Shown here piece after piece: positions 1-5,933 of a stretch of DNA of 5,933 nt. The first letter of the stretch is position 1, and every line of letters starts with the position of its first letter. The stretch comes from Alphaproteobacteria bacterium. GTDB taxonomy: Bacteria; Pseudomonadota; Alphaproteobacteria; Micavibrionales; Micavibrionaceae. The notes under the pieces were generated by a model. The model worked only from the letters and a program-made list of their open reading frames with translations, did not search any database and was not told where the DNA came from. Both the position numbers and the translations under genes were made by a program. The DNA lies in assembly GCA_023140905.1 (NCBI GenBank), contig JAGLKS010000056.1, positions 1 to 5,933 of the forward strand, given 5' to 3'.

Positions 1-683
1 TCGCAGTGGTCTATATCGGTTTTGTAGCGTTGGCACAGCAGGATATGAAAAAGCTGATTGCCTATTCATCAATAGCGCATATGGGTTTCGTGACATTGGG
101 GCTGTTCTCTTTTAATGCGTATGGCATAGAAGGAGCAGTCTTCCAAATGATAAGCCACGGACTTATATCTGCGGGTTTGTTTCTATGTATCGGTATGCTT
201 TACAACCGTTTGCATACGCGTGAGATTAAACGCTTTGGCGGTATTATCAACAATATGCCTAATTTCGCCGTAGTCTTTATGATCTTTACACTCGGAGCAA
301 TCAGCTTGCCCGGAACAAGTGGTTTTGTCGGTGAATTTCTCTCAATATTAGGAGCTTATAAAATCAGCACGTGCATGGGCATATTTGCAGCAAGTGGCAT
401 GGTTTTAGGCGCAACATATATGCTTATTTTGTATCGCCGCGTGTTTCTAGGACCGCAAGACAATATAGATACACGAGTACTGGAAGATATTAACATCAGG
501 GAAAAATTAATCTTACTTCCTGTTATTGCTTTGATTTTGTATTTGGGAATTTACCCTAACGTGATTTTAGACAAGATTTCCGCACCTGCTATAAACATAG
601 CCAAGCTATATTCTGAACCAATAGCAGAAGCTGAACTTACACCTTACCCCCGCATTAACAATATAGGAGGTGAGGAGAAATGA
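1..683 (+). CDS. nuoM: NADH-quinone oxidoreductase subunit M (complex I, NuoM/ND4), 3' part only
   Basis: This is the C-terminal part of NuoM, an antiporter-like proton-translocating subunit in the membrane arm of respiratory complex I. The gene enters from the left edge; the first full codon is at position 3 and 226 codons remain, so roughly the first 280-300 of about 500 residues are missing. The GTG at position 6 is internal and not a start. Recognisable family blocks, numbered from that GTG, are QQDMKKLIAYSS and HMGFV (residues 11-29), the TM11 block QMISHGLISAGLF with its conserved His (about residue 51), and LPGTSGFVGEF (101-111). The Glu at about residue 110 matches the essential TM12 Glu of E. 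coli NuoM (E407). About six hydrophobic segments are visible, fitting TM9-14 of the family. The stop TGA (681-683) overlaps the nuoN start, implying translational coupling. Nothing looks degraded. Identity is secure from motifs and from the neighbouring nuoN. Confidence 0.96.
   Translation, partial: AVVYIGFVALAQQDMKKLIAYSSIAHMGFVTLGLFSFNAYGIEGAVFQMISHGLISAGLFLCIGMLYNRLHTREIKRFGGIINNMPNFAVVFMIFTLGAISLPGTSGFVGEFLSILGAYKISTCMGIFAASGMVLGATYMLILYRRVFLGPQDNIDTRVLEDINIREKLILLPVIALILYLGIYPNVILDKISAPAINIAKLYSEPIAEAELTPYPRINNIGGEEK
665..677 (+). promoter_or_regulatory. Strong Shine-Dalgarno sequence of nuoN inside the nuoM end
   Basis: AGGAGGT (665-671) is a full match to the anti-Shine-Dalgarno core and lies 8 nt before the nuoN ATG at 680. 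A second purine block, GAGGAG (672-677), follows. It is embedded in the last nuoM codons (encoding GGEEK). It settles the nuoN start and contrasts with the absent or weak sites of birA and coaX. Confidence 0.85.
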
Positions 684-2119
684 CAATTCTATCTAACATT
701 ACACTAATAATACCGGAACTATACCTTGTTATTATGGCAATAGGGGTGCTCGTTGTCGGGATTATTCAAGGGAATAAAGCTACGAGTAATTTATGCCTGA
801 CAGCCCTTATAAGCTATGCTGTTGCTATTGTTCTGTTGCTTCATACGAACTGGAATACAGCTTATATCCTTAACAACATGCTTGTTATTGATGAATTCTC
901 AGGCGTTATCAAGCTTATCATATTACTGGGAATGATTGTCACCACCGCTTTATCCACTCAATATTTACATCAAGAGCGCATTGCTCATTATGAATATCCG
1001 GTTCTTATGATGCTTGCCGGAGTTGGCATGATGTTTATGGTGTCATCTAACAACTTACTTGCCCTTTACATGAGCATGGAATTGCAATCCTTGAGCCTGT
1101 ATATTCTTACAGCATTCCGCCGCAATTCTGCACGCTCAGGAGAAGCCGCCACAAAATACTTCATCCTAGGTGCATTATCATCTGGAATTATGCTGTTCGG
1201 GATTTCTTTAATTTATGGTTTCTCTGGAAGTCTGGATTTCACATTGATTGCCCAAGCCGTCAGTAAAACAGGGCCTATCCCCCCAAGCTTTACTATTGGT
1301 ATGGTCTTCATAATTGCAGCGCTGGCATTTAAAATATCAGCCGCACCATTTCACATGTGGACACCTGACGTATACCAAGGCGCGCCTACAAGTGTGACAG
1401 CTTTCTTTTCTATTGTTCCCAAAATTGCAGCACTGGCATTATTGATGCGCGTCATTTACGGGCCTTTTTCTATGGCTCAAGAACAATGGGAACAGATCTT
1501 ATATTTTGTTTCGCTTGCATCCTTGCTGATTGGTGCTTTTGGTGGATTAGCCCAAAATAATATAAAACGTTTAATGGCTTATAGTGCGATCAGCCATATG
1601 GGCTATATGCTGATTGGACTGGTTGTAGGTTCTGAAACCGGTATAGCTGCTGTGATTTTATATCTTCTAATCTACATGGTTATAACAGCAGGAATATTTG
1701 CTGTGATTTTATGTATGCGCAAAAACGGAATGGCCACATATTCTATTGATGCTCTCTCAGGCTTATCCGTAACTAATCCAATGCTGGCTTATGCTATGGC
1801 AGTGCTTATGTTTGCTATAAGCGGGATACCGCCTTTTGCTGGCTTCTTTGGTAAATTCTTTATTTTCAACGCAGCTATTGCACAAGGCTATTATGTCTTG
1901 GCACTATCGGGAGTTATCGCAAGCGTCGTTGCAGCGTATTATTACCTACGCATTATTAAAGTGATGTTTTTTGATAAACCAATAGATCCTCTTGATAATA
2001 ATATAGGGATTGAAAGACGCGTGATTTTGCTAGGCTCATTGGTTTTTGTTACCGGTTTTATTATTATTCCGGCACATATAATAACTTTTGCGAATGGCGC
2101 AGCCTCTTCTTTATTCTAA
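680..2119 (+). CDS. nuoN: NADH-quinone oxidoreductase subunit N (complex I, NuoN/ND2)
   Basis: NuoN is the antiporter-like membrane subunit of complex I that couples quinone reduction to proton pumping across the inner membrane. At 479 residues it has the usual family length (E. coli about 485). It is hydrophobic throughout, with about 14 predicted membrane segments. The residues expected for the proton path are present: E134 in MSMELQSLSLY (E. coli E133), K159 in ATKYF, K218 in AFKISAAPFHMW (E. coli K217), K248 in VPKIAAL (E. coli K247) and K392 in GFFGKF (E. coli K395). The signature block HMWTPDVYQGAPTSVTAFF spans residues 225-243, and QNNIKRLMAYSAISHMGYM spans 292-310. The start is fixed by an ideal Shine-Dalgarno sequence and the 4-nt ATGA overlap with nuoM. 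As in other alphaproteobacteria it is the last nuo gene, followed closely by birA. It looks fully functional. Confidence 0.98.
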   Translation: MTILSNITLIIPELYLVIMAIGVLVVGIIQGNKATSNLCLTALISYAVAIVLLLHTNWNTAYILNNMLVIDEFSGVIKLIILLGMIVTTALSTQYLHQERIAHYEYPVLMMLAGVGMMFMVSSNNLLALYMSMELQSLSLYILTAFRRNSARSGEAATKYFILGALSSGIMLFGISLIYGFSGSLDFTLIAQAVSKTGPIPPSFTIGMVFIIAALAFKISAAPFHMWTPDVYQGAPTSVTAFFSIVPKIAALALLMRVIYGPFSMAQEQWEQILYFVSLASLLIGAFGGLAQNNIKRLMAYSAISHMGYMLIGLVVGSETGIAAVILYLLIYMVITAGIFAVILCMRKNGMATYSIDALSGLSVTNPMLAYAMAVLMFAISGIPPFAGFFGKFFIFNAAIAQGYYVLALSGVIASVVAAYYYLRIIKVMFFDKPIDPLDNNIGIERRVILLGSLVFVTGFIIIPAHIITFANGAASSLF

Positions 2120-2131
2120 CGTATTGATATT

Positions 2132-2905
2132 ATGACGATAAATCACACTCCATTTATTCCTTGGTCCATTGTAACTCATGAGACTCTTCCGAGCACACAA
2201 GATAAAATCAAAGAAATGATTACATCAGGTAACGCTAAAGAAGGGCTTTTGATTCACGCTCTTAAACAAACAAATGGGCATGGCCGTCATGGCCGCAAAT
2301 GGGAAGAAGGTAGCGGGAATTTGTATTTCTCATTCTTACTCCAGCCCGATATCAAATTAGCGCAAAGTGTAACATTATCTTTAGTCACCGGTATAGCGCT
2401 AACCCGCACAATCAAAGACATTCTAAAGATTAAGAACAACGACGATATTATTCTAAAATGGCCGAATGATATTATGCTCAATAAAGGTAAATGCGCTGGT
2501 ATTTTAGTAGAAAACGCCTCTGTCCCTGCATCTGATATCCATACAAACAGACAAAATATTATCATCGGAATAGGGGTTAATATTACAACAAGCCCTATGG
2601 ATGGAGCTATAAGTTTGTCTGAATATAAGAAAAATACCACGGTTACAGCTGAAAATTTCTTAAATCACTTTACCAGACATTTCGAAGACATATACAAGCT
2701 TTGGCTGGAGAAAGGATTCCATGCTTTCAGAGCTGAATTCATAGACCTGACTTATGAGAAAAACACACCAATGCGTGTCAAACTCCCGCAAAATACAATT
2801 GAAGGCTCTTTTCAGGACGTGGATGAGTGGGGAAATCTGTTAATTCTGTGTAAAGATAGCCAAAAACTTCAAAAAATCACCGTAGGAGATGTATTTTTAG
2901 TATGA
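2132..2905 (+). CDS. birA: Biotin--[acetyl-CoA-carboxylase] ligase, monofunctional (no DNA-binding domain)
   Basis: This cytoplasmic enzyme makes biotinyl-AMP from biotin and ATP and transfers biotin to a lysine of biotin carboxyl carrier domains, needed for fatty acid synthesis and other carboxylases. The 257-residue protein begins directly with the catalytic domain (LPSTQD, residues 19-24), so the N-terminal winged-helix repressor domain of E. coli BirA is absent (group I ligase). Visible motifs are the biotinyl-AMP loop GHGRHGRKW (49-57), GNLYFS (62-67), KWPNDIM (109-115) and KCAGILVE (120-127), where K120 matches E. coli K183. GIGVN follows at 146-150, and the small C-terminal domain ends in GDVFLV. 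Two loop positions that are Arg in E. coli (R116, R119) are His here (H50, H53), while the Arg matching R118 is kept (R52). It starts 12 nt after nuoN in the same frame. No Shine-Dalgarno sequence is visible and no alternative start lies upstream, so coupling to nuoN translation is likely. Loss of the repressor domain means it probably does not regulate biotin genes itself. Confidence 0.95.
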   Translation: MTINHTPFIPWSIVTHETLPSTQDKIKEMITSGNAKEGLLIHALKQTNGHGRHGRKWEEGSGNLYFSFLLQPDIKLAQSVTLSLVTGIALTRTIKDILKIKNNDDIILKWPNDIMLNKGKCAGILVENASVPASDIHTNRQNIIIGIGVNITTSPMDGAISLSEYKKNTTVTAENFLNHFTRHFEDIYKLWLEKGFHAFRAEFIDLTYEKNTPMRVKLPQNTIEGSFQDVDEWGNLLILCKDSQKLQKITVGDVFLV

Positions 2906-2986
2906 TGTCTGTGTATTTGGGAGAATCATATTATCTGCACTCGCATTAAATTTTCAAAATTATAGACAATATTTAAAGACAATATT
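2906..2986 (+). other. AT-rich gap between birA and coaX
   Basis: These 81 nt are AT-rich and carry no terminator-like hairpin with a T-run, so read-through from birA is likely. TATTAT at 2929-2934 resembles a -10 box, but no good -35 box lies at a proper distance, so I do not call a promoter. A 15-codon reading frame (2902-2949) overlaps the birA stop by ATGA. The end of the gap is a 10-bp direct repeat touching the coaX start. No clear Shine-Dalgarno sequence precedes coaX. Confidence 0.5.
2964..2986 (+). repeat. 10-bp tandem direct repeat abutting the coaX start codon
   Basis: AGACAATATT occurs at 2964-2973 and again at 2977-2986, separated by TAA (period 13 bp). The second copy ends exactly at the coaX ATG (2987). 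It could be a local duplication or a protein-binding site, or may be chance in AT-rich DNA. It occupies the place where a ribosome binding site would be expected. Confidence 0.6.
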
Positions 2987-3784
2987 ATGTTACTAGCCAT
3001 TGATGTTGGAAATACAAACACTGTTTTTGCTCTGTTTGACAAGCAAAATGATGAAGAATTAATTCATTCATGGCGGTGTAAAACAGAATCTGCGCGCTCT
3101 GGCGATGAATATGCCGTATTCCTTAACCAGCTATTTTTGCTTGAAGATATTTCATGGGAAGACATTCATGACGTTATTATTAGCTCGGTTGTTCCTGACA
3201 CTAATTTTAACTTAGTGCGCTTTTGTGAAAAATACTTATCCATGCGGCCTTTATGTGTCGATGTGCAATGCGCTGGTGTTAAACTTAATCTGGATCAACC
3301 TGATGAAATCGGAGCGGACAGGCTTGTTAATGCCAGTGCTGTGATTGCGTGTTATTCATTACCTGCCATTGTTATTGATTTTGGAACAGCCACTACTTTT
3401 GATGTTGTTGATAGAAATGGAGTATATCAAGGTGGCGTTATTGCTCCGGGTATTCAGCTTTCTATTGATGCCCTAACCAGTCATGCGGCCAAACTTCCAC
3501 AAATCGTTATCAAAAAGCCTAAAAATATAATAGGGAAGAACACAGCTTCAGCTATGCGCTCAGGTATGTATTGGGGGTATATCGGTTTAATTGAAAAAAT
3601 TATCGATAATATCAGTGAGGATCTTCTGGATAATGGAGAAACACAGAAACCGTATATCATCGCGACTGGAGGGCTTGCCCCTCTTTATGCCAAAGATACA
3701 AAACTCATTGATGTTGTTGATAACAACCTTATATTTAAAGGCTTGCTCGAGATTAATAAAAAGCATAAGAATACAAAAAAATAA
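2987..3784 (+). CDS. coaX: Type III pantothenate kinase
   Basis: CoaX phosphorylates pantothenate with ATP, the first step of coenzyme A synthesis, in the cytoplasm. Type III enzymes belong to the ASKHA fold and generally need a monovalent cation and escape CoA feedback inhibition (family knowledge). The 265-residue protein has all signature motifs in order: the N-terminal phosphate loop DVGNTNT (residues 6-12), DEIGADRLVNA (106-116) with D111 in the GxDR motif as the likely catalytic base, the second phosphate motif DFGTATTFDVV (131-141), GGVIAPG (149-155) and the adenosine-binding block ATGGLAPL (226-233). Length is normal. The ATG at 2987 gives the typical start MLLAIDVGNTNT, although only a weak AAAGAC precedes it. 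The C-terminal tail is lysine-rich (NKKHKNTKK) and includes a run of seven A bases at 3775-3781, just before the TAA. It lies between birA and rnj, as is usual in alphaproteobacteria. Confidence 0.97.
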   Translation: MLLAIDVGNTNTVFALFDKQNDEELIHSWRCKTESARSGDEYAVFLNQLFLLEDISWEDIHDVIISSVVPDTNFNLVRFCEKYLSMRPLCVDVQCAGVKLNLDQPDEIGADRLVNASAVIACYSLPAIVIDFGTATTFDVVDRNGVYQGGVIAPGIQLSIDALTSHAAKLPQIVIKKPKNIIGKNTASAMRSGMYWGYIGLIEKIIDNISEDLLDNGETQKPYIIATGGLAPLYAKDTKLIDVVDNNLIFKGLLEINKKHKNTKK

Positions 3785-3811
3785 TGACGCTGTTGCTTTT
3801 GATTTAATTCC

Positions 3812-3819
3812 AAGGAGAG
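3812..3819 (+). promoter_or_regulatory. Shine-Dalgarno sequence that fixes the rnj start
   Basis: AAGGAGAG at 3812-3819 lies just before the ATG at 3822; the AAGGAG core ends 4 nt from the start codon. The reading frame stays open upstream to 3591 inside coaX, so this site decides the start. It gives the protein start MPEIFDPDKLYFVPLGG, which agrees with the family. Confidence 0.75.
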
Positions 3820-3821
3820 TT

Positions 3822-5501
3822 ATGCCTGAAATTTTTGACCCGGATAAACTTTATTTTGTTCCTCTTGGCGGGAGTGAAGAATTTGGTGCGAACCTCAATC
3901 TTTACGTTTGTAACGGGGAATTTCTTGCTGTTGATTGCGGGATTTGTTTTGCGAATGAACATTATCCCGGAATTGATCTGCTTTTGCCTGACCCGTGGTT
4001 GCTGGAAGAGAATAAAGATAAGCTCAAAGGACTGGTTATTACTCATGCGCATGAAGATCATATGGGCGCAGTTGCTTATTTGTGGGATCGTTTCAAATGC
4101 CCAATATATACGACACGTTTTACAGCAACTATATTAAAAGGAAAACTAGAGCAACAAGGCGTTGAAGATGTTCCTATTCACATTATAGAACCAAACGAGG
4201 AATTTGATCTTGGCTGCTTTTCTTTGAATTTTGTTTCAGTAGCACACTCTGTGCCAGAAAGTTTCTCCGTGTTTATAAAAACACCCCATGGAAATATATT
4301 CCATAGTGGAGACTGGAATCTCGATCAGCACTCCCCAACAGGACATAAAGCCGAGGAGAATATCTTTCGTACGATTGGTGAGAAAGGTATTCTGGCTTAT
4401 ATTGGTGATTCAACGAATGCGGAATGCGATGGATATGCAGGCTCTGAGGCTGATGTTGCAAAGGGGCTAATAGAAGAATTTAAGAATTGTAACGGAAAAA
4501 TCGCTATTACTATTTTCTCTTCGAATATAAGCCGTGTCATTAGCATTGCCCGCGCCGCGCAAGACGTTGGTCGAAGCGTTGCGCTTATCGGACGTTCTTT
4601 ACATAAAATGGTCGGGTGTGCTTATGAATGCGGCATGATGGATAATGTCCCTGACTTTCTTGATGAAGATGAAATTGTTCACGTCCCGGATGAAAATCTA
4701 GTTTTGATTGTAACAGGGTCACAAGGGGAACACCGGGCAGCTCTGGCTAAGATTTCACGCGGAGAATTCCGTAACGTTTCTTTGGGCAAGGGCGATACTG
4801 CTATTTTCTCAGCGCGTGCTATTCCCGGCAATGAGTGCACGATTAACGCTGTTAAGAATAATTTAAGCGCGGCAGGTGTACGTATTGTAACACCTAAAGA
4901 TACGCATAATATTATTCACGTCTCCGGCCACCCTTACAGGGAAGAAATAAAACAGATGCTACAATGGCTTAAGCCCTCTTGCATTATTCCAGTTCACGGC
5001 GAACATGTGCAACTTAATGCACAAGCTGAATTAGCCAGAAGCTATCAAAGCGGCCATGTTTTAGTTCCCAATAACGGATCAGTGATCCGACTTGCGCCTG
5101 ATAAACCTGAAATTGTCAATCACGTGGAAACCGCTCTACTAGCCGTTGATAAAGCCCGCATCATCCCTGCAACGGATCAATCCATTACAGCGCGGCGCAA
5201 ATTGCAATATTCAGGAACGGTTCATGCTTCTGTTGTTATGGATCAGGATTTCAACCTTTTAGGGCCAATAAAAATAACTACAGTCGGTTTAAACTGCACT
5301 CTTGGTAAGGAATGCCTTGTAGAAAAGCTTCGGGAAACCGCACAAGAAATTATCGCCTTACTGAAATCAGACATAGACAATCTGGATCAGGATGAAGAGC
5401 AAATCGCAGAGACTTTGCGCATTGCTCTACGACGCCGTGTCAGCCAAATTCTTGGGCTACATCCAAAGACAACCGTGCACGTGACATGCATAGATCTTTA
5501 G
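3822..5501 (+). CDS. rnj: Ribonuclease J (metallo-beta-lactamase / beta-CASP RNase)
   Basis: RNase J is a cytoplasmic zinc-dependent RNase with 5'-to-3' exonuclease and endonuclease activity, acting in rRNA maturation and mRNA turnover. The protein is 559 residues, the usual length. It starts with the typical LYFVPLGGSEEFGANLNLY (residues 10-28). The metallo-beta-lactamase motif HAHEDH (75-80) supplies H75, H77, D79 and H80; further metal ligands are H142 (AHSVPES) and D164 (HSGDW). The beta-CASP region follows with GDSTNA (D196), IFSSNISR, VTGSQGE (298-303), ARAIPGNE (331-338) and HVSGHPYREE (366-375). H392 in PVHGEH is the last ligand. The C-terminal domain (about 450-559) contains an acidic helical stretch and ends LHPKTTVHVTCIDL. 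I chose the ATG at 3822 because of the good Shine-Dalgarno sequence and because the 77 upstream codons in frame overlap coaX and do not resemble the family. It lies 37 nt after coaX with no terminator between them, so co-transcription is likely. Confidence 0.97.
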   Translation: MPEIFDPDKLYFVPLGGSEEFGANLNLYVCNGEFLAVDCGICFANEHYPGIDLLLPDPWLLEENKDKLKGLVITHAHEDHMGAVAYLWDRFKCPIYTTRFTATILKGKLEQQGVEDVPIHIIEPNEEFDLGCFSLNFVSVAHSVPESFSVFIKTPHGNIFHSGDWNLDQHSPTGHKAEENIFRTIGEKGILAYIGDSTNAECDGYAGSEADVAKGLIEEFKNCNGKIAITIFSSNISRVISIARAAQDVGRSVALIGRSLHKMVGCAYECGMMDNVPDFLDEDEIVHVPDENLVLIVTGSQGEHRAALAKISRGEFRNVSLGKGDTAIFSARAIPGNECTINAVKNNLSAAGVRIVTPKDTHNIIHVSGHPYREEIKQMLQWLKPSCIIPVHGEHVQLNAQAELARSYQSGHVLVPNNGSVIRLAPDKPEIVNHVETALLAVDKARIIPATDQSITARRKLQYSGTVHASVVMDQDFNLLGPIKITTVGLNCTLGKECLVEKLRETAQEIIALLKSDIDNLDQDEEQIAETLRIALRRRVSQILGLHPKTTVHVTCIDL

Positions 5502-5587
5502 GAACAATAAAAAAGCAATCGAATCAAGAAGAACAGCATAGACATGAAAGTACTAATCCCGTACTCTCTAGCAATAAAATTAATATC

Positions 5588-5620
5588 TTGACTTAAGGCT
5601 TAAGAGTGGAAAAATATGAT
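5588..5620 (+). promoter_or_regulatory. Weak promoter-like elements upstream of proS
   Basis: TTGACT (5588-5593) matches the -35 consensus at five of six positions, and TATGAT (5615-5620) matches the -10 consensus at five of six. They are 21 bp apart, longer than the usual 16-18 bp, so they may not work as a pair. The gap before proS is the most likely place in the window for a new promoter, but this call is tentative. Confidence 0.22.
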
Positions 5621-5647
5621 CTCTTCAAAGTCTTATGAGCATGTTTT

Positions 5648-5651
5648 GGAG
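5648..5651 (+). promoter_or_regulatory. Probable Shine-Dalgarno sequence of proS
   Basis: GGAG at 5648-5651 stands 11 nt before the ATG at 5663. The spacing is at the long end but acceptable. An in-frame TGA at 5636-5638 with no other start codon after it supports the ATG at 5663. Confidence 0.5.
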
Positions 5652-5662
5652 CAAATAAGATA

Positions 5663-5933
5663 ATGGGTAAAAGAGCAAAAACCGCCATCACACCTACTCG
5701 TGAGGAAAATTTTTCTGAGTGGTATCAGCAAGTTATCAAAGCAGCTGATATGGCCGAAAATGCTCCTGTACGTGGCTGTATGATTATCAAGCCATATGGT
5801 TATGCTTTATGGGAAAACATGCAGCGCATATTTGACGGTATGATTAAAGACGCTGGTGTGGAAAATGCTTATTTCCCGCTTTTAATTCCGTTAAGTTTTA
5901 TGAACCGCGAGGCCGAACATGTTGAAGGTTTTG
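5663..5933 (+). CDS. proS: Prolyl-tRNA synthetase, archaeal/eukaryotic-like type (ProS type 3), 5' part only
   Basis: ProRS is a class II aminoacyl-tRNA synthetase that charges tRNA-Pro with proline in the cytoplasm. Only the first 90 codons are in the window; the full family protein is about 470-500 residues. The visible part contains [20 protein letters not shown] (residues 10-29), [20 protein letters not shown] (34-53), including class II motif 1 elements, and NAYFPLLIP followed by EAEHVEGF (68-90). These are hallmarks of the archaeal/eukaryotic-like ProRS class found in some bacteria. The common bacterial class, usual in alphaproteobacteria, begins quite differently, with an RxSxxFxPTLKE-like block and a QAAxGxYxxLPxG region. 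Type 3 enzymes lack the bacterial INS editing domain and usually carry a C-terminal extension, neither of which can be checked here. The locus after rnj is where alphaproteobacteria usually carry proS, so position is conserved but type is not. The start is well bounded by an upstream in-frame stop. Confidence 0.93.
   Translation, partial: MGKRAKTAITPTREENFSEWYQQVIKAADMAENAPVRGCMIIKPYGYALWENMQRIFDGMIKDAGVENAYFPLLIPLSFMNREAEHVEGF

Larger units (their letters stand above)
5502..5662 (+). other. 161-nt non-coding gap between rnj and proS
   Basis: This is the longest gap in the window. I see no long gene, tRNA or rho-independent terminator in it. A small imperfect hairpin is present: AGTAC (5549-5553) pairs with GTACT (5561-5565) around a 7-nt loop, without a following T-run. 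CTTAA/TTAAG around GGC (5592-5604) is another short inverted repeat. Two 15-codon reading frames occur, at 5544-5591 and 5616-5663; the second overlaps the proS ATG as TAATG. In many alphaproteobacteria this interval holds mce and a DUF1467 gene, and neither is here. The gap probably carries proS expression signals. Confidence 0.6.

Noticed and set aside
6..8. GTG as the start of a complete gene
   Set aside because: The frame is open to the left edge and the protein matches the interior of NuoM, so it is a truncated gene and not a short complete one.
2287..2640. 117-residue reading frame on the minus strand within birA
   Set aside because: It lies wholly inside the well-supported birA and shows no recognisable motif; it is an antisense shadow.
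2929..2934. TATTAT as the -10 box of a coaX promoter
   Set aside because: No adequate -35 box is found at 16-18 bp upstream, and such hexamers are common in AT-rich DNA.
3591..3821. Extended RNase J start inside coaX (636-residue version)
   Set aside because: The extra 77 residues overlap coaX, do not look like the family, and the ATG at 3822 has a good Shine-Dalgarno sequence and the expected N-terminus.
3804..4461. Reading frames of 60-100 residues on both strands within rnj
   Set aside because: They overlap the conserved RNase J coding frame and have no motif or ribosome site of their own.
5549..5565. Hairpin after rnj as a rho-independent terminator
   Set aside because: The stem is only 5 bp with a 7-nt loop and no T-run follows.
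5544..5591. 15-codon reading frame MKVLIPYSLAIKLIS in the rnj-proS gap
   Set aside because: There is no convincing ribosome site or coupling, and the length is expected by chance.

Overview
This window holds a compact, single-strand run of six housekeeping genes: the 3' part of nuoM, complete nuoN, birA, coaX and rnj, and the 5' part of proS. All read on the + strand. The order nuoM-nuoN-birA-coaX-rnj-(...)-proS is the conserved arrangement of many alphaproteobacteria, so I infer an alphaproteobacterium. Base composition looks AT-rich (about 40% G+C by eye), which points to a low-GC lineage such as a host-associated or streamlined group rather than a typical high-GC free-living member. The exact order or family cannot be fixed from this sequence.

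Layout. Positions 1-683 encode the last 226 codons of NuoM. nuoN (680-2119) overlaps it by ATGA, with a near-perfect Shine-Dalgarno sequence inside the nuoM end. birA (2132-2905) starts 12 nt after nuoN, with no visible Shine-Dalgarno sequence. An 81-nt AT-rich gap with a 10-bp tandem direct repeat leads into coaX (2987-3784). rnj (3822-5501) follows after 37 nt with a clear AAGGAG. A 161-nt non-coding gap (5502-5662) is the largest in the window, and proS begins at 5663 and runs off the end. I see no rho-independent terminator, tRNA, rRNA, CRISPR array or mobile element. nuoM to rnj can therefore be one transcription unit.

Functions. NuoM and NuoN are antiporter-like proton-pumping membrane subunits of respiratory complex I. 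BirA attaches biotin to carboxylase carrier proteins, CoaX makes phosphopantothenate for coenzyme A, RNase J processes and degrades RNA, and ProRS charges tRNA-Pro. All the complete proteins keep their key residues and have normal family length.

The point most worth attention is the proS fragment. Its N-terminus is of the archaeal/eukaryotic-like ProRS type (ProS type 3), not the bacterial type usually found in alphaproteobacteria, yet it sits at the locus where the usual alphaproteobacterial proS is found. The genes commonly lying between rnj and proS (mce and a DUF1467 gene) are absent. This suggests in-place replacement of an essential gene by a distant homologue. Apart from that I see ordinary, well-conserved core genes and no convincing undescribed system. 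The smaller observations (short upstream ORFs, a repeat, a slippery A-run) are low-confidence leads.
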